From contig NZ_JAMXEX010000013.1 in assembly GCF_025370775.1 (NCBI RefSeq), positions 62,001 through 126,000 on the forward strand: 64,000 bases of DNA, read 5' to 3'. Source of the DNA: Ancylothrix sp. D3o. Its GTDB lineage: Bacteria; Cyanobacteriota; Cyanobacteriia; Cyanobacteriales; Oscillatoriaceae. Below are positions 27,502-36,155 of the stretch, in pieces. The translations under genes and the position numbers were made by a program. The notes beneath the pieces were generated by a model that saw only the letters and a list, made by a program, of their open reading frames with translations, ran no database searches and was not told where the DNA came from. Each line of letters opens with the position of its first letter. Within the stretch, counting starts at the first letter, position 1.

Positions 27502-27963
27502 CTAATGAGGGATTTGAGTTTGAGGTTGCAACTTCATATCATCCCCCACAGGAACCATCGTCTCGTCCTCGAAGGCTTGGTGCTTGACCGGCAAATCTGG
27601 CATCACTTGCTGAGCAATCGTTTCCTCTGCCGAGATCGCTGTCAGTTCTTCGAGAGCTTGATTGCCAAAGCGAATTTGAATTTTTGGCCCAGAACGTGCC
27701 AAATGAATAATCGTTCCGTTTGTAACCGTGATATTAGAAATAGATTTACCGTCTATATATGTTCCATTTGTGCCTAAATTGACGATTTCCCATTTTGAAC
27801 CGCGCCGGCGCAGTTCAACGTGGTAGCGGGACACTACAGCGCTGTATAGCACTACCTGATTATCAGTTGCTCGCCCAATCTTAATCGTTGAATCGTTTTC
27901 TTGAAAAGACCAGCTTTGAACCGGGACAGCCTGAAATGGATGCAGCAATATCAGTGTAATCAC
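27502..27963 (-). CDS. FHA domain protein
   Basis: 153 aa, GTG start. The forkhead-associated domain spans about residues 24-95, with the phosphothreonine-binding signature IGRATDNQVVL, SRYHVELRR and LGTNGTYIDGK. A short acidic tail follows. FHA domains bind phosphothreonine on partners of Ser/Thr kinases. It lies about 150 bp downstream of a second FHA protein on the same strand; the pair may be co-transcribed. Confidence 0.93.
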   Translation of the reverse strand: MITLILLHPFQAVPVQSWSFQENDSTIKIGRATDNQVVLYSAVVSRYHVELRRRGSKWEIVNLGTNGTYIDGKSISNITVTNGTIIHLARSGPKIQIRFGNQALEELTAISAEETIAQQVMPDLPVKHQAFEDETMVPVGDDMKLQPQTQIPH

Positions 27964-28112
27964 GGGAGAAACTCGCTTAATTTCGATACACCTGCTCGTC
28001 GCCTCTGATTTTGAGTTTTTTAATGAATGCCTCTCTCTCTAGGTATTTTGATATATTTACCCAGTAGAAAGGCATCCCTAAACTTACTCCACAGAAAAAT
28101 GCCCGGCAGTCC

Positions 28113-28910
28113 TCAAGACATTTGGAACAAAAATGTTACCAAATCACCTTTGCCCAAAGCGATGCGATCTCCTGGGCGTAAGCGGTGGCGGTTGCCGGCG
28201 GGCAAGGGGAAGTTATTTACATAAGTGCCATTTGCACTGCCGACATCTTCAATATAATAACCGTCCCCTTCGACTCGCACATCCGCATGAACGCGAGAGA
28301 CAATTTCTGAATTAGGAAATCCTGAGACATCAATATCTGGTGGAATTCGCTCATTGGGTTTGCCAATATGAACCACCGTTAAGGATGGCGGTAGTTCCAT
28401 TAAGGTATTGGTTTGGACGTGCAGCAGTTTCGCGTTTACCTGATTTTGTAATTGCGTTTTGGAGGTGTTTACTGCTGGTGCGGGTGCCGGTGCCGGTGCT
28501 GGTGCCGGTGGGGGTATAAATGCCTCCTCTTCCGCCGCTGGTGCAGGGGTATGGGGGGGGGCCGTTGCCTGTGTCGTTTCTGCTGCTGGCACCTCCACTC
28601 CAACTACAGGGGCCGGTTCTACCAAAGGCTCAGGCACATTTAACGGTGGCACCGCTACAGTTGGGGCCACCGCAGGGCCAGATATCATCGTAGGAGGCAG
28701 GGGTTGGCTGGATGCGCTACTGTTTGCTTCCCCGCCAGCTTTAGCCTCTGCTCGCAGATCAAAGCCACATTGTCCGCAAAAAGTCGCATCAGTTTGAACA
28801 GAGGTACCGCAATTTGGACAATTACTCATAGCAGGTAATGGGGTTAAGCAAGCTTCGCACTGGATCGCTCCATTCGGGTTTTGGTGGTTGCAATTTGGGC
28901 AGACTATCAT
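28113..28910 (-). CDS. Zinc-ribbon FHA domain protein
   Basis: 265 aa. Two zinc ribbons form the N-terminus (CPNCNHQNPNGAIQCEAC; CPNCGTSVQTDATFCGQCG), a Pro/Ala-rich linker of about 100 residues (with an APAPAPAPAP run) spans the middle, and a C-terminal FHA domain has the signature IGKPNERIPPDIDVSG, SRVHADVRV, SANGTYVNN. It likely reads Ser/Thr-kinase phosphorylation. The next gene downstream is another FHA protein. No kinase gene is in the window. Confidence 0.92.
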   Translation of the reverse strand: MIVCPNCNHQNPNGAIQCEACLTPLPAMSNCPNCGTSVQTDATFCGQCGFDLRAEAKAGGEANSSASSQPLPPTMISGPAVAPTVAVPPLNVPEPLVEPAPVVGVEVPAAETTQATAPPHTPAPAAEEEAFIPPPAPAPAPAPAPAVNTSKTQLQNQVNAKLLHVQTNTLMELPPSLTVVHIGKPNERIPPDIDVSGFPNSEIVSRVHADVRVEGDGYYIEDVGSANGTYVNNFPLPAGNRHRLRPGDRIALGKGDLVTFLFQMS

Positions 28911-28981
28911 CGCATTCTTTACTTGCCATCAAGTTGATCTTAGAGGAGTTTTATTAATCTCACGGTTTCCATATCCGGATC

Positions 28982-29710
28982 TTAATATTCGGATTTCAAT
29001 TTTTCCCCTGCTGATTCATCCAAAAGCCACCAAAGTTCCCCGGATGGCTGGATCAGTCGGGCTGGATATGTTTGGCTATCGGCTTTTTCTGCAAATATCT
29101 GCTCTAAGGCTGATATTTTGCCGGCACCGGCTACTAAAAACATAACGCAATCGGCTTGATTAATTAGCGGTACGCTAAAGGTAATCCTTGGTTGGCCGTC
29201 TTTTGAGCCGACGGTGACAAGCCTATCTCGCACGCTTAAGGCCGGTGTGTGGGGAAACAAACTGGCTGTGTGGGCATCATCGCCGATTCCCAACAAAATT
29301 AAATCAAATTTTGGCACCTCGGCGACCGGCACTTTAAAAAACTCTTGCAACTCGGCTTCGTGTTTGGCTGCATCAATGGCTGGATCACCGCTATTTGTGG
29401 GCATCGGGTGGATATTCTCGGCGGGAATAGGGACTTTATTTAGCCATGCTAATCTTGCCATGCGTTGGTTACTGTCGGGATGGTCTGGGGCCACATAACG
29501 CTCATCTCCCCAAAATACATGAATTTTTTCCCAGGGTAGGTTTTGTTGGCTGATCGCTTCGTAAAGCGGTTTTGGTGTGCTACCACCGGCTAGGGCTATC
29601 GTAAAGCGGTTGTGTTTTTCTATGCTGGTTTGGATTTTCTGGAGAACGATTTCTAAGCCTCTCTCGATTAGTGCTTCTAGGTTTGGTAATATTTCTACTT
29701 TTTTTTCCAT
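28982..29710 (-). CDS. pgl: 6-phosphogluconolactonase
   Basis: 242 aa. It hydrolyses 6-phosphogluconolactone in the oxidative pentose-phosphate pathway, the main dark carbohydrate route in cyanobacteria. DevB-type signatures include LAGGSTPKPLYEAI, FWGDERYVAPDHPDSN, LILLGIGDDAHTASLFP and the distal helix. An in-frame start 36 bp upstream exists; ATG 29710 (MEKKVEIL) is preferred. It is a single-gene unit here, apart from zwf and opcA. Confidence 0.95.
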   Translation of the reverse strand: MEKKVEILPNLEALIERGLEIVLQKIQTSIEKHNRFTIALAGGSTPKPLYEAISQQNLPWEKIHVFWGDERYVAPDHPDSNQRMARLAWLNKVPIPAENIHPMPTNSGDPAIDAAKHEAELQEFFKVPVAEVPKFDLILLGIGDDAHTASLFPHTPALSVRDRLVTVGSKDGQPRITFSVPLINQADCVMFLVAGAGKISALEQIFAEKADSQTYPARLIQPSGELWWLLDESAGEKLKSEY

Positions 29711-30110
29711 TGTTTTTTGCTTTTTTTTGTGGGCTATCCGGCCCAAATTATAAGCACAGATTTGGGCAATCAGCGCGTTTTTTAGGATTTATTTAAGGTT
29801 TACTAAAAGAATTTATTCTGCTTTGCTAATTAAGGTACAGGCTGCCCAGCCTCTAGGAAGGGGATATTTTTGTTGGGTTTTGAGTCGGGGTTTTTCTTGA
29901 TAGCTTTTTGGGGGAATTTTCGCGGCAATTAGGCGATTAAAAAGGCCGGTTTTGATGCTAGGAACGCCTCCTCAAAATTAGGCTATGGAGGTTTTTTTGT
30001 GGTGCCGGTTTTTTTTGAGGCCGGTGTTGTTATTTTTTCTGGGATTTTGTCTTTTCTGTTTTCCGCTTTTTCTTGGATCTTACTACTCAGATTTCTGGGA
30101 GATGTCCTAT
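29711..30110. other. Intergenic region upstream of pgl; possible gene remnant
   Basis: 400 bp. On the minus strand a frame ending at about 29811-29813 encodes a C-terminal-looking peptide (FNRLIAAKIPPKSYQEKPR, YPLPRGWAACTLISKAE) of about 50 codons with no start codon, preceded by a GAGGAGG at about 29966-29972. It may be a decayed gene end. Otherwise the region is T-rich on the plus strand and holds nothing recognised. Confidence 0.3.
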
Positions 30111-30280
30111 CCACCGGCGCCAAATTTTTTTTAGGTTGGGGGGTTGTATTTTGCCGCTTGACATGATATTATATTCATAATGGGATAGCGGCGTTTGTAA
30201 AAATTTGGCACGGATTTCTATTGTGATATAAATATACCCCGATGGCACGGAAAAGTCAACCCCCCAAACTCCTTTTTTTT
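30111..30280. mobile_element. MITE-like element, copy 1
   Basis: A roughly 170-bp element, about 80-85% identical by eye to the copy at 33649-33816 in the same orientation. Near-terminal inverted repeats are AGGTTGGGGGGTTG (30133-30146) and CAACCCCCCAAACT (30257-30270). A second inverted pair, GCCAAATTTTT (30119-30129) and AAAAATTTGGC (30199-30209), interleaves with the first. The centre has TTGACATGATAT and CATAATGGGAT, promoter-like and conserved in both copies. No coding capacity. It ends about 100 bp before the restriction-modification gene. Confidence 0.65.
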
Positions 30281-30383
30281 GGGAAAAAATCCTTAAAAAA
30301 ATTTAGAACCAAAAAAAGCCCCTCCGCCGTTCTGCGTGCTAACATTTAGCTAATTTCGCCTATACAAAAATCAAAATAAACTT

Positions 30384-33300
30384 ATGGCTACTCTCAACCT
30401 GAAACCCACCCACAAGCCGGTAGAGTTATATTACCAAACATTAAACAACTTTATTAAGTTGGGGGCAAAGAATGAAGGGGCGGTAAAAGTAGCTTTTGCG
30501 GATTTATTAAGCGCTTGTTGTCAGCAATTTAAGTGGACATTGGTACAAGAAAATAGCCTTAAGTTAACGGAAAAAAAACGGATTCAAGTTGATGGGTTAT
30601 TAGTTCGGGAAGATACCCTCAAACATGGCATCTGGGAAGCCAAAGATACGGATGATGATTTACCCAAGGAAGTACAAAAGAAATTTGCCAAAGGCTATCC
30701 CAAAGATAACATTATTTTTCAGTCTCCTAAACGAGTAATTATTTGGCAAGGCGGAAAGCAAGTTTATGATGGGGATATCACTAAACGGGAGGTTTTGGTA
30801 GAAAGTCTCAAGCTATTTTTTGAATATCGCCCACCCCAGATCGAAAATTGGGAGAAAGCAGCCGCAGAATTTGGAGACAGAGTTCGCAGTTTAGGAAAAA
30901 AGCTGGTTGAGTTAATTAAGGATCAACGGAAAACCAATAAAAAATTTATTGATGCTTTTGATGGCTTTAGTAATCTTTGCCGTCATTCGATTAATCCTAA
31001 TATTTCTGACGCCGCCGTAGAAGAGATGCTGATTCAGCATTTACTCACGGAACGGATTTTTCGCCAGATTTTTAATAACCCTGATTTTACTAACCGCAAT
31101 ATTATCGCGGTGGAAATTGAGAAGGTAATTAATGCTTTAACTTCTAAGTCGTTTAGCCGTGCTCATTTTTTACAAGATGTAGATTATTTTTATCGGGCAT
31201 TAGAAGAAGCCGCCGCGACAATTAAAGATTATAGCGATAAACAGCATTTTTTAAACACGGTTTATGAGAAGTTTTTCCAAGGGTTTGCAATTAAGGTGGC
31301 GGATACTCACGGGATTGTTTATACTCCGCAGCCAATTGTAGATTTTATGGTGAAAAGTGTTGATGAGATTCTGCAAAAAGAGTTTAATCAATCTTTGAGT
31401 GATAAAGGGGTGCATATTCTCGATCCGTTTGTGGGTACGGGTAATTTTCTGATGCGGGTGATGCGAGAAATTAGAAAAACTGCTTTATCTTATAAATATG
31501 AGCATGAGTTGCACTGCAATGAGGTGATGTTGTTACCTTATTATATTGCTTCGATGAATATTGAGCATGAATATTTGACGGCAACGGGGCAATATCAGCC
31601 TTTTGAAGGCATTTGTTTGGTAGATACTTTCTCGGATCAAGAATCGTTGCAACTGGATTTCTTTACTCCCGAAAATACCAAACGGGTGCAACGGCAGCAA
31701 AGTTCACCGATTTTTGTGGTTATTGGCAATCCTCCTTATAATACAGCGCAGGTTAATGAGAATGATAATAATAAAAACCAGAAATATAAGCAAAAGGGAG
31801 GGGTTGATCAGCGGGTAGCAGAAACTTATTCTAAAGACTCGAAAGCGACTTTAAGAAATAAGCTTTCCGATCCTTATGTAAAAGCATTTCGCTGGGCTGC
31901 GGATAGAATTAAAGAAGAGGGAATTGTTGCGTTGGTAACTAATAACAGCTTTATTGATAATATTGCCTTTGATGGGATGCGGCAGCATTTAGCCCAAGAT
32001 TTTGATGCGATTTATGTTTTAGATTTGGGTGGCAATGTGCGAACTAATCCCAAGTTATCGGGAACGACTCATAATGTTTTTGGGATTCAAGTAGGGGTGA
32101 GTATTAACCTGTTGATTAAAAAGAAGGAAGGTAAAAAATCTCAATGTCAAATTTACTATGCAGCAGTGGGTGAGTTTTGGCGGAAAGAGGAAAAATACGC
32201 TTATTTAGAAAAATCTCAGCATTGGGGTGAGGTTGACTGGCAAGAAATTAAACCAGACAAAAAAAATACCTGGTTAACGGCAGGGTTGCAGGCTGATTTT
32301 GAAACTTTTATACCTATGGGAACCAAGGAAACCAAAGCCGCAAAGGGAGAAGCAAGGGATGCTATTTTTAAGTTATTTAGCAATGGGGTGAATACCAGTC
32401 GAGATATTTGGGCTTATAATTTTAATGACGATGAATTAGCAGCCAATATTCAACGGATGATCGCCACTTATAATGAACAAGTCAGAAAATGGCAGGATCG
32501 TCACGATAAATCCGTTAACGTCGATGATTTTGTCACCTATGATGATACTAAAATTAGCTGGTCTCGCGATTTAAAAAAATATTTAAAGCGAGGGGTTATC
32601 GTAGAATATAACCAAAATTACATCCGAAAATCTCTCTATCGTCCTTTTACCGCTTCTTATTTATATTTTGCTGCTTACTTAAATGATGTACGCGGTAAAT
32701 TTCCCTACATATTCCCCACGCCAGAAACTGAGAAAGAGAATCGGGTAATTTGTGTAGTGAATGAAGCGCAAATACCATTTTCATCACAAATCACAAACTA
32801 TATTCCTTGTCTTCATTATGGTGGACGACAAACTCAATGTTTCCCCTTCTACACCTACGATGAAGATGGAACTAACCGCCAAGAAAATATCACTGATTGG
32901 GCTTTAGATGCTTTTCGCCAAGAATACCAAAACCCCGCTATCAGTAAATGGGATATCTTCTATTATACCTATGCCCTTTTACACCATCCCACCTATCGGG
33001 AAAAATACGCCGATAACCTGAAACGAGAATTACCTCGCATTCCCTACGTCTCAAACTTTGATGGTTTCGCCAATGCGGGAAAACGCCTGGCGGAAATTCA
33101 TATCAACTACGAACAACAACCGGAATATCGCCTCAATTTTATCGAAAATAATGAGGTTCCCTTAAATTGGCGAGTGGAAAAAATGAAACTCAGTAAAGAT
33201 AAAACCCAATTAATTTATAACGACTTTCTCACCTTAGCCGGTATTCCCCCCAAAACCTTTGAATATCGCCTGGGAAACCGTTCCGCCTTAGATTGGATTA

Positions 33301-33458
33301 TTGATCGCTATCAAGTAACCATTGATAAAAGGAGTGGGATTGAAAATGACCCCAACCGCTTAGATAATGAACAATATATTGTCCGGTTAATTGGTCAAGT
33401 AATTACCGTTAGTTTAGAGACAGTAGATATTGTTAATAATTTACCCCCCTTAGAGTAG
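30384..33458 (+). CDS. Single-chain restriction-modification enzyme (type ISP/IIG-like)
   Basis: 1024 aa. An N-terminal PD-(D/E)xK nuclease (D70, E85-A86-K87 in HGIWEAKD) is followed by a helical connector. A gamma-type N6-adenine methyltransferase has motif I DPFVGTGNF (347-355) and catalytic NPPY (449-452), and the long C-terminal region matches the type ISP specificity domain (FYYTYALLHHPTYREKYADNLKRELPRIP is family-typical). It would both methylate and cut. Unlike LlaBIII-type enzymes of about 1580 aa, there is no SF2 helicase between nuclease and methyltransferase. It stands alone, flanked by two MITE-like copies, and is probably acquired DNA. Confidence 0.9.
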   Translation: MATLNLKPTHKPVELYYQTLNNFIKLGAKNEGAVKVAFADLLSACCQQFKWTLVQENSLKLTEKKRIQVDGLLVREDTLKHGIWEAKDTDDDLPKEVQKKFAKGYPKDNIIFQSPKRVIIWQGGKQVYDGDITKREVLVESLKLFFEYRPPQIENWEKAAAEFGDRVRSLGKKLVELIKDQRKTNKKFIDAFDGFSNLCRHSINPNISDAAVEEMLIQHLLTERIFRQIFNNPDFTNRNIIAVEIEKVINALTSKSFSRAHFLQDVDYFYRALEEAAATIKDYSDKQHFLNTVYEKFFQGFAIKVADTHGIVYTPQPIVDFMVKSVDEILQKEFNQSLSDKGVHILDPFVGTGNFLMRVMREIRKTALSYKYEHELHCNEVMLLPYYIASMNIEHEYLTATGQYQPFEGICLVDTFSDQESLQLDFFTPENTKRVQRQQSSPIFVVIGNPPYNTAQVNENDNNKNQKYKQKGGVDQRVAETYSKDSKATLRNKLSDPYVKAFRWAADRIKEEGIVALVTNNSFIDNIAFDGMRQHLAQDFDAIYVLDLGGNVRTNPKLSGTTHNVFGIQVGVSINLLIKKKEGKKSQCQIYYAAVGEFWRKEEKYAYLEKSQHWGEVDWQEIKPDKKNTWLTAGLQADFETFIPMGTKETKAAKGEARDAIFKLFSNGVNTSRDIWAYNFNDDELAANIQRMIATYNEQVRKWQDRHDKSVNVDDFVTYDDTKISWSRDLKKYLKRGVIVEYNQNYIRKSLYRPFTASYLYFAAYLNDVRGKFPYIFPTPETEKENRVICVVNEAQIPFSSQITNYIPCLHYGGRQTQCFPFYTYDEDGTNRQENITDWALDAFRQEYQNPAISKWDIFYYTYALLHHPTYREKYADNLKRELPRIPYVSNFDGFANAGKRLAEIHINYEQQPEYRLNFIENNEVPLNWRVEKMKLSKDKTQLIYNDFLTLAGIPPKTFEYRLGNRSALDWIIDRYQVTIDKRSGIENDPNRLDNEQYIVRLIGQVITVSLETVDIVNNLPPLE

Positions 33459-33489
33459 AGACGTTCCGCTGGAACGTCTACAGCCTTCG

Positions 33490-33648
33490 TGGGGCAGGCA
33501 TCTTGCCTGCCTTAAATCTGCCTTAAATCTGCCTTAAATCTGCCTTAAATCTGTGGGGCAGGCATCTTGCCTGCCTATTTCTCAAATTCTAAACTCCACC
33601 TATTTCTCAAATTCTAAACTCCACCTATTTCTCAAATTCTAAACTCCG
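33490..33648. repeat. Short tandem arrays after the R-M gene
   Basis: A 22-bp palindromic unit TGGGGCAGGCATCTTGCC (plus TGCC) occurs at 33490-33511 and 33554-33575. Between them are four head-to-tail 11-mers GCCTTAAATCT (33509-33552). After them are three 25-bp units (beginning CCTATTTCTCAAATTC) at 33574-33648, abutting MITE-like copy 2. These are not CRISPR: there are no spacers. Confidence 0.85.
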
Positions 33649-33816
33649 CCGCCGGCGCCAATTTTTTTAAACTTAGGGGGTTGTATTTTACCGCTTGACA
33701 TGATATTCTTTTCATAATGGGATAGTTGCACTTTTAAAAATTTGGCACAGATTTCTATTATGATATAAACATACCCCGATGACAAAAAAAAGTCAACCCC
33801 CCAAACTTCTTTTTTC
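33649..33816. mobile_element. MITE-like element, copy 2
   Basis: Direct repeat of 30111-30280. It keeps the right inverted end CAACCCCCCAAAC (33794-33806), a diverged left end CTTAGGGGGTTG (33672-33683), the internal arm AAAAATTTGGC (33736-33746), and the central CGCTTGACATGATATT and TCATAATGGGATAG strings. Its right end is about 78 bp upstream of the next gene, so it may also affect that gene's transcription. Confidence 0.65.
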
Positions 33817-33893
33817 AAAAAAAATTTCCCAAAAATTCTAAAAATTCCGCAACACAAACCGGCAGCAAGACAAACAACCCTTAAGGGCGCATA

Positions 33894-34544
33894 ATGGCAG
33901 ACAAATTTAACAAAATCCCAGAAAAGCTAATAATATTTACCCGTTATCCAGAACCAGGAAAAACAAAAACACGATTAATACCGGCCCTAGGCGTTGAGGG
34001 TGCAGCCAAACTACACCGGCACCTAATTCAACATACCCTTAATCAAGTGGAAAACCTCATAAAAAATAGAGCGGTAGAAGTAGAAGTAAAATATGCCGGT
34101 GGAAGCCAAGAATTAATGCAGAAACTTATACCCCCGCCAATTAATTGCACTCCTCAAAGTCAAGGCGATCTGGGAGAAAAAATGAAAAACGCCTTAGCCG
34201 AAAATTTCGCCCAACAAAAGCAGCGCCTCCTAATTATAGGCACAGATTGTCCGGGGTTAGATAACCACCGGCTCAAACAAGCATTTGACCGGCTTTACAA
34301 TTATGATTTAGTCTTAGGGCCGGCCCTCGATGGCGGATACTATTTAATAGGAATGCGGCGAATGATACCCGAATTATTTGCAAAAATTGATTGGGGTACA
34401 GAAATCGTTATGCAGCAAACCCTAGCAATTGCTCAACATCTCAATTTAACCTACAGTTTATTAGATACTTTAGCCGATATTGACCGGCCAGAAGACTTAA
34501 CCCTATTCAATATTGAGGCAAAATTATCGCCAAACTTCCCCTAA
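33894..34544 (+). CDS. TIGR04282-family glycosyltransferase (arsenosugar type)
   Basis: 216 aa. Belongs to the DUF2064/TIGR04282 nucleotidyl- or glycosyltransferase-like family: LIIFTRYPEPGKTKTRLIPALG (nucleotide-binding start), IIGTDCPGLD and GPALDGGYYLIGMRR. Members sit with arsenosugar or phospholipid-sugar genes. Its stop is 8 bp before the TIGR04283 partner, so the two form an operon. No arsM or radical SAM arsS is nearby, so the arsenic link is by family only. Confidence 0.88.
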   Translation: MADKFNKIPEKLIIFTRYPEPGKTKTRLIPALGVEGAAKLHRHLIQHTLNQVENLIKNRAVEVEVKYAGGSQELMQKLIPPPINCTPQSQGDLGEKMKNALAENFAQQKQRLLIIGTDCPGLDNHRLKQAFDRLYNYDLVLGPALDGGYYLIGMRRMIPELFAKIDWGTEIVMQQTLAIAQHLNLTYSLLDTLADIDRPEDLTLFNIEAKLSPNFP

Positions 34545-34552
34545 AAAAATTC

Positions 34553-35242
34553 ATGCACTCAAGCAAAGCAAAAATTTCCATAATCATCCCCGTCCTCAAC
34601 GAAGCCGGTATAATTGCCAAAACCATCAACAGTACCCAAACCGGCCAAAATATAGAAATAATCGTTTCTGATGGTGGTTCCGCTGATAGTACCGCAGAAA
34701 TCGCCAAAAAAGCCGGCGCAAAAGTGATAAATTCACCAAAAGGACGCGCTTTACAAATGAATGCCGGTGTATCAATAGCCACAGGCGAAATTTTGCTATT
34801 TTTACACGCCGATACTGTTTTGAGTCCGGGGTATGACAGCATGATAAGACAGGCATTACAGCAAACCCAAACAGTAGCCGGTGCCTTTGAATTGCAAATT
34901 GATGGCTTACACCCCGGACTGCGGATGGTAGAAACTGCTGTAAATTGGAGATCGCGGTGGTTGCAAATGCCCTATGGCGATCAGGCAATTTTTATGCCAA
35001 CACAGCTATTTAAGCAACTTGGCGGTTTTCCAGAAATGCCAATAATGGAAGATTTTGCGATGATCCAAAAACTGCAACGCCAAGGAAAGATTAACATTGT
35101 AAAATTGCCGGTGCTAACATCGGATCGCCGGTGGCACAAAAACGGCATCCTGAAAACTACCGCCATCAACCAACTGGTGATCCTCGGTTATTTTTTGGGA
35201 GTCCCGCCGGCTTCGCTTGCTGACTGGTATCGTCACTTATAG
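34553..35242 (+). CDS. TIGR04283-family glycosyltransferase (GT2)
   Basis: 229 aa. GT-A fold: SIIIPVLNEAGIIAKTI, VSDGGSADST, and LFLHADTVL carrying the HAD metal-binding variant of DxD. MPYGDQAIFM and MEDFAMIQKL complete the family pattern. It pairs with the TIGR04282 protein just upstream, as in many cyanobacteria, where the pair is annotated as arsenosugar biosynthesis. The acceptor is unproven. Confidence 0.88.
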   Translation: MHSSKAKISIIIPVLNEAGIIAKTINSTQTGQNIEIIVSDGGSADSTAEIAKKAGAKVINSPKGRALQMNAGVSIATGEILLFLHADTVLSPGYDSMIRQALQQTQTVAGAFELQIDGLHPGLRMVETAVNWRSRWLQMPYGDQAIFMPTQLFKQLGGFPEMPIMEDFAMIQKLQRQGKINIVKLPVLTSDRRWHKNGILKTTAINQLVILGYFLGVPPASLADWYRHL

Positions 35243-35277
35243 AGTTGAATTAAACCAAACCGAACACCCAAAATTTT

Positions 35278-36105
35278 ATGATCGATCTCCGTCAACCCAC
35301 CGCCATCGCCGCTCGCACTCTCACCATTGTCGGGATAATTTTAATTATCTCATCCCTGATAGACTATGTAATGCTGCTCTATCCTGCCAACCCAACGCAA
35401 TCGCAATGGCGACTGGCAGTAATTACCCAACTCGTAGATCGCGGTATCCTGCCTATGGTGGGTTTAGCTTTTCTTTTTGCCGGTTATGGTTTTGAAGCCG
35501 CTGGGGGAAATGCAGCCTCACCCCGCAAAGCTTTAACGGATATCAAATTTTGGGGGCTTGTGCTTGCCAGCTTGCTAGGGTTGCTTTTTTTGCTGTTGTT
35601 TCCGCTTCACTTAAATAATATCCGTTTGGATAGAACCGAAAAAGTCAACGCCATTACCCAACAAGCCACCGTAGCAGAAGCCAGAGTCACAAGCCAAGTC
35701 AACAACCCAGAAATTGCCAAAGAAATTGAAAAACAACGCGATTTAGCCAAAAACCAACTAGCCGAACTCAGCAAAGACCCGGAAAAGTTAGAGCAAGCAA
35801 TTAATAGCCCCCAAATACCTGAGCCAATTAAGCAAGTTTTACAGCAGTCTAAAACAAATCCTCAAGTGCTGCAAGATTTCCTTAATAACCAACTTAATCC
35901 TCAAACGCTGGCAGATCGGGAGTTGCAACGCATTCGCAGCGAACGCCAAAACGCGGAAGAACAAACAAACCAGGCGGCTTTAAAATCAGGTATTCAAACC
36001 GGCTCCTCTGCTTTACTTTTGGCATTGGGTTATAGTCTGATTGGCTGGACTGGGTTAAAAAATTTGGGTTACGTTAAACTTGGCCGGCGTAAACAAGCCC
36101 GCTAG
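35278..36105 (+). CDS. hpsJ: HpsJ-family protein
   Basis: 275 aa. Two to three N-terminal membrane spans (TLTIVGIILIISSLIDYVMLL, GILPMVGLAFLFAGYGF, FWGLVLASLLGLLFLLLF) are followed by an extended polar helical region with Gln/Asn-rich segments, then a final span near residue 245. This matches cyanobacterial HpsJ proteins, needed for polysaccharide secretion and hormogonium gliding in Nostoc. Whether it belongs to a motility-polysaccharide pathway in this organism is inferred from the family and the adjacent glycosyltransferase. Confidence 0.8.
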   Translation: MIDLRQPTAIAARTLTIVGIILIISSLIDYVMLLYPANPTQSQWRLAVITQLVDRGILPMVGLAFLFAGYGFEAAGGNAASPRKALTDIKFWGLVLASLLGLLFLLLFPLHLNNIRLDRTEKVNAITQQATVAEARVTSQVNNPEIAKEIEKQRDLAKNQLAELSKDPEKLEQAINSPQIPEPIKQVLQQSKTNPQVLQDFLNNQLNPQTLADRELQRIRSERQNAEEQTNQAALKSGIQTGSSALLLALGYSLIGWTGLKNLGYVKLGRRKQAR

Positions 36106-36155
36106 GGGACTCTTGACTGGGGGAAGTCTTGGCACACCGTACAAAACCTCTGGCA

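Noticed and set aside
33509-33648. Possible CRISPR array
   Set aside because: Units of 11 and 25 bp are directly abutting with no spacers, and no cas genes lie in the window.
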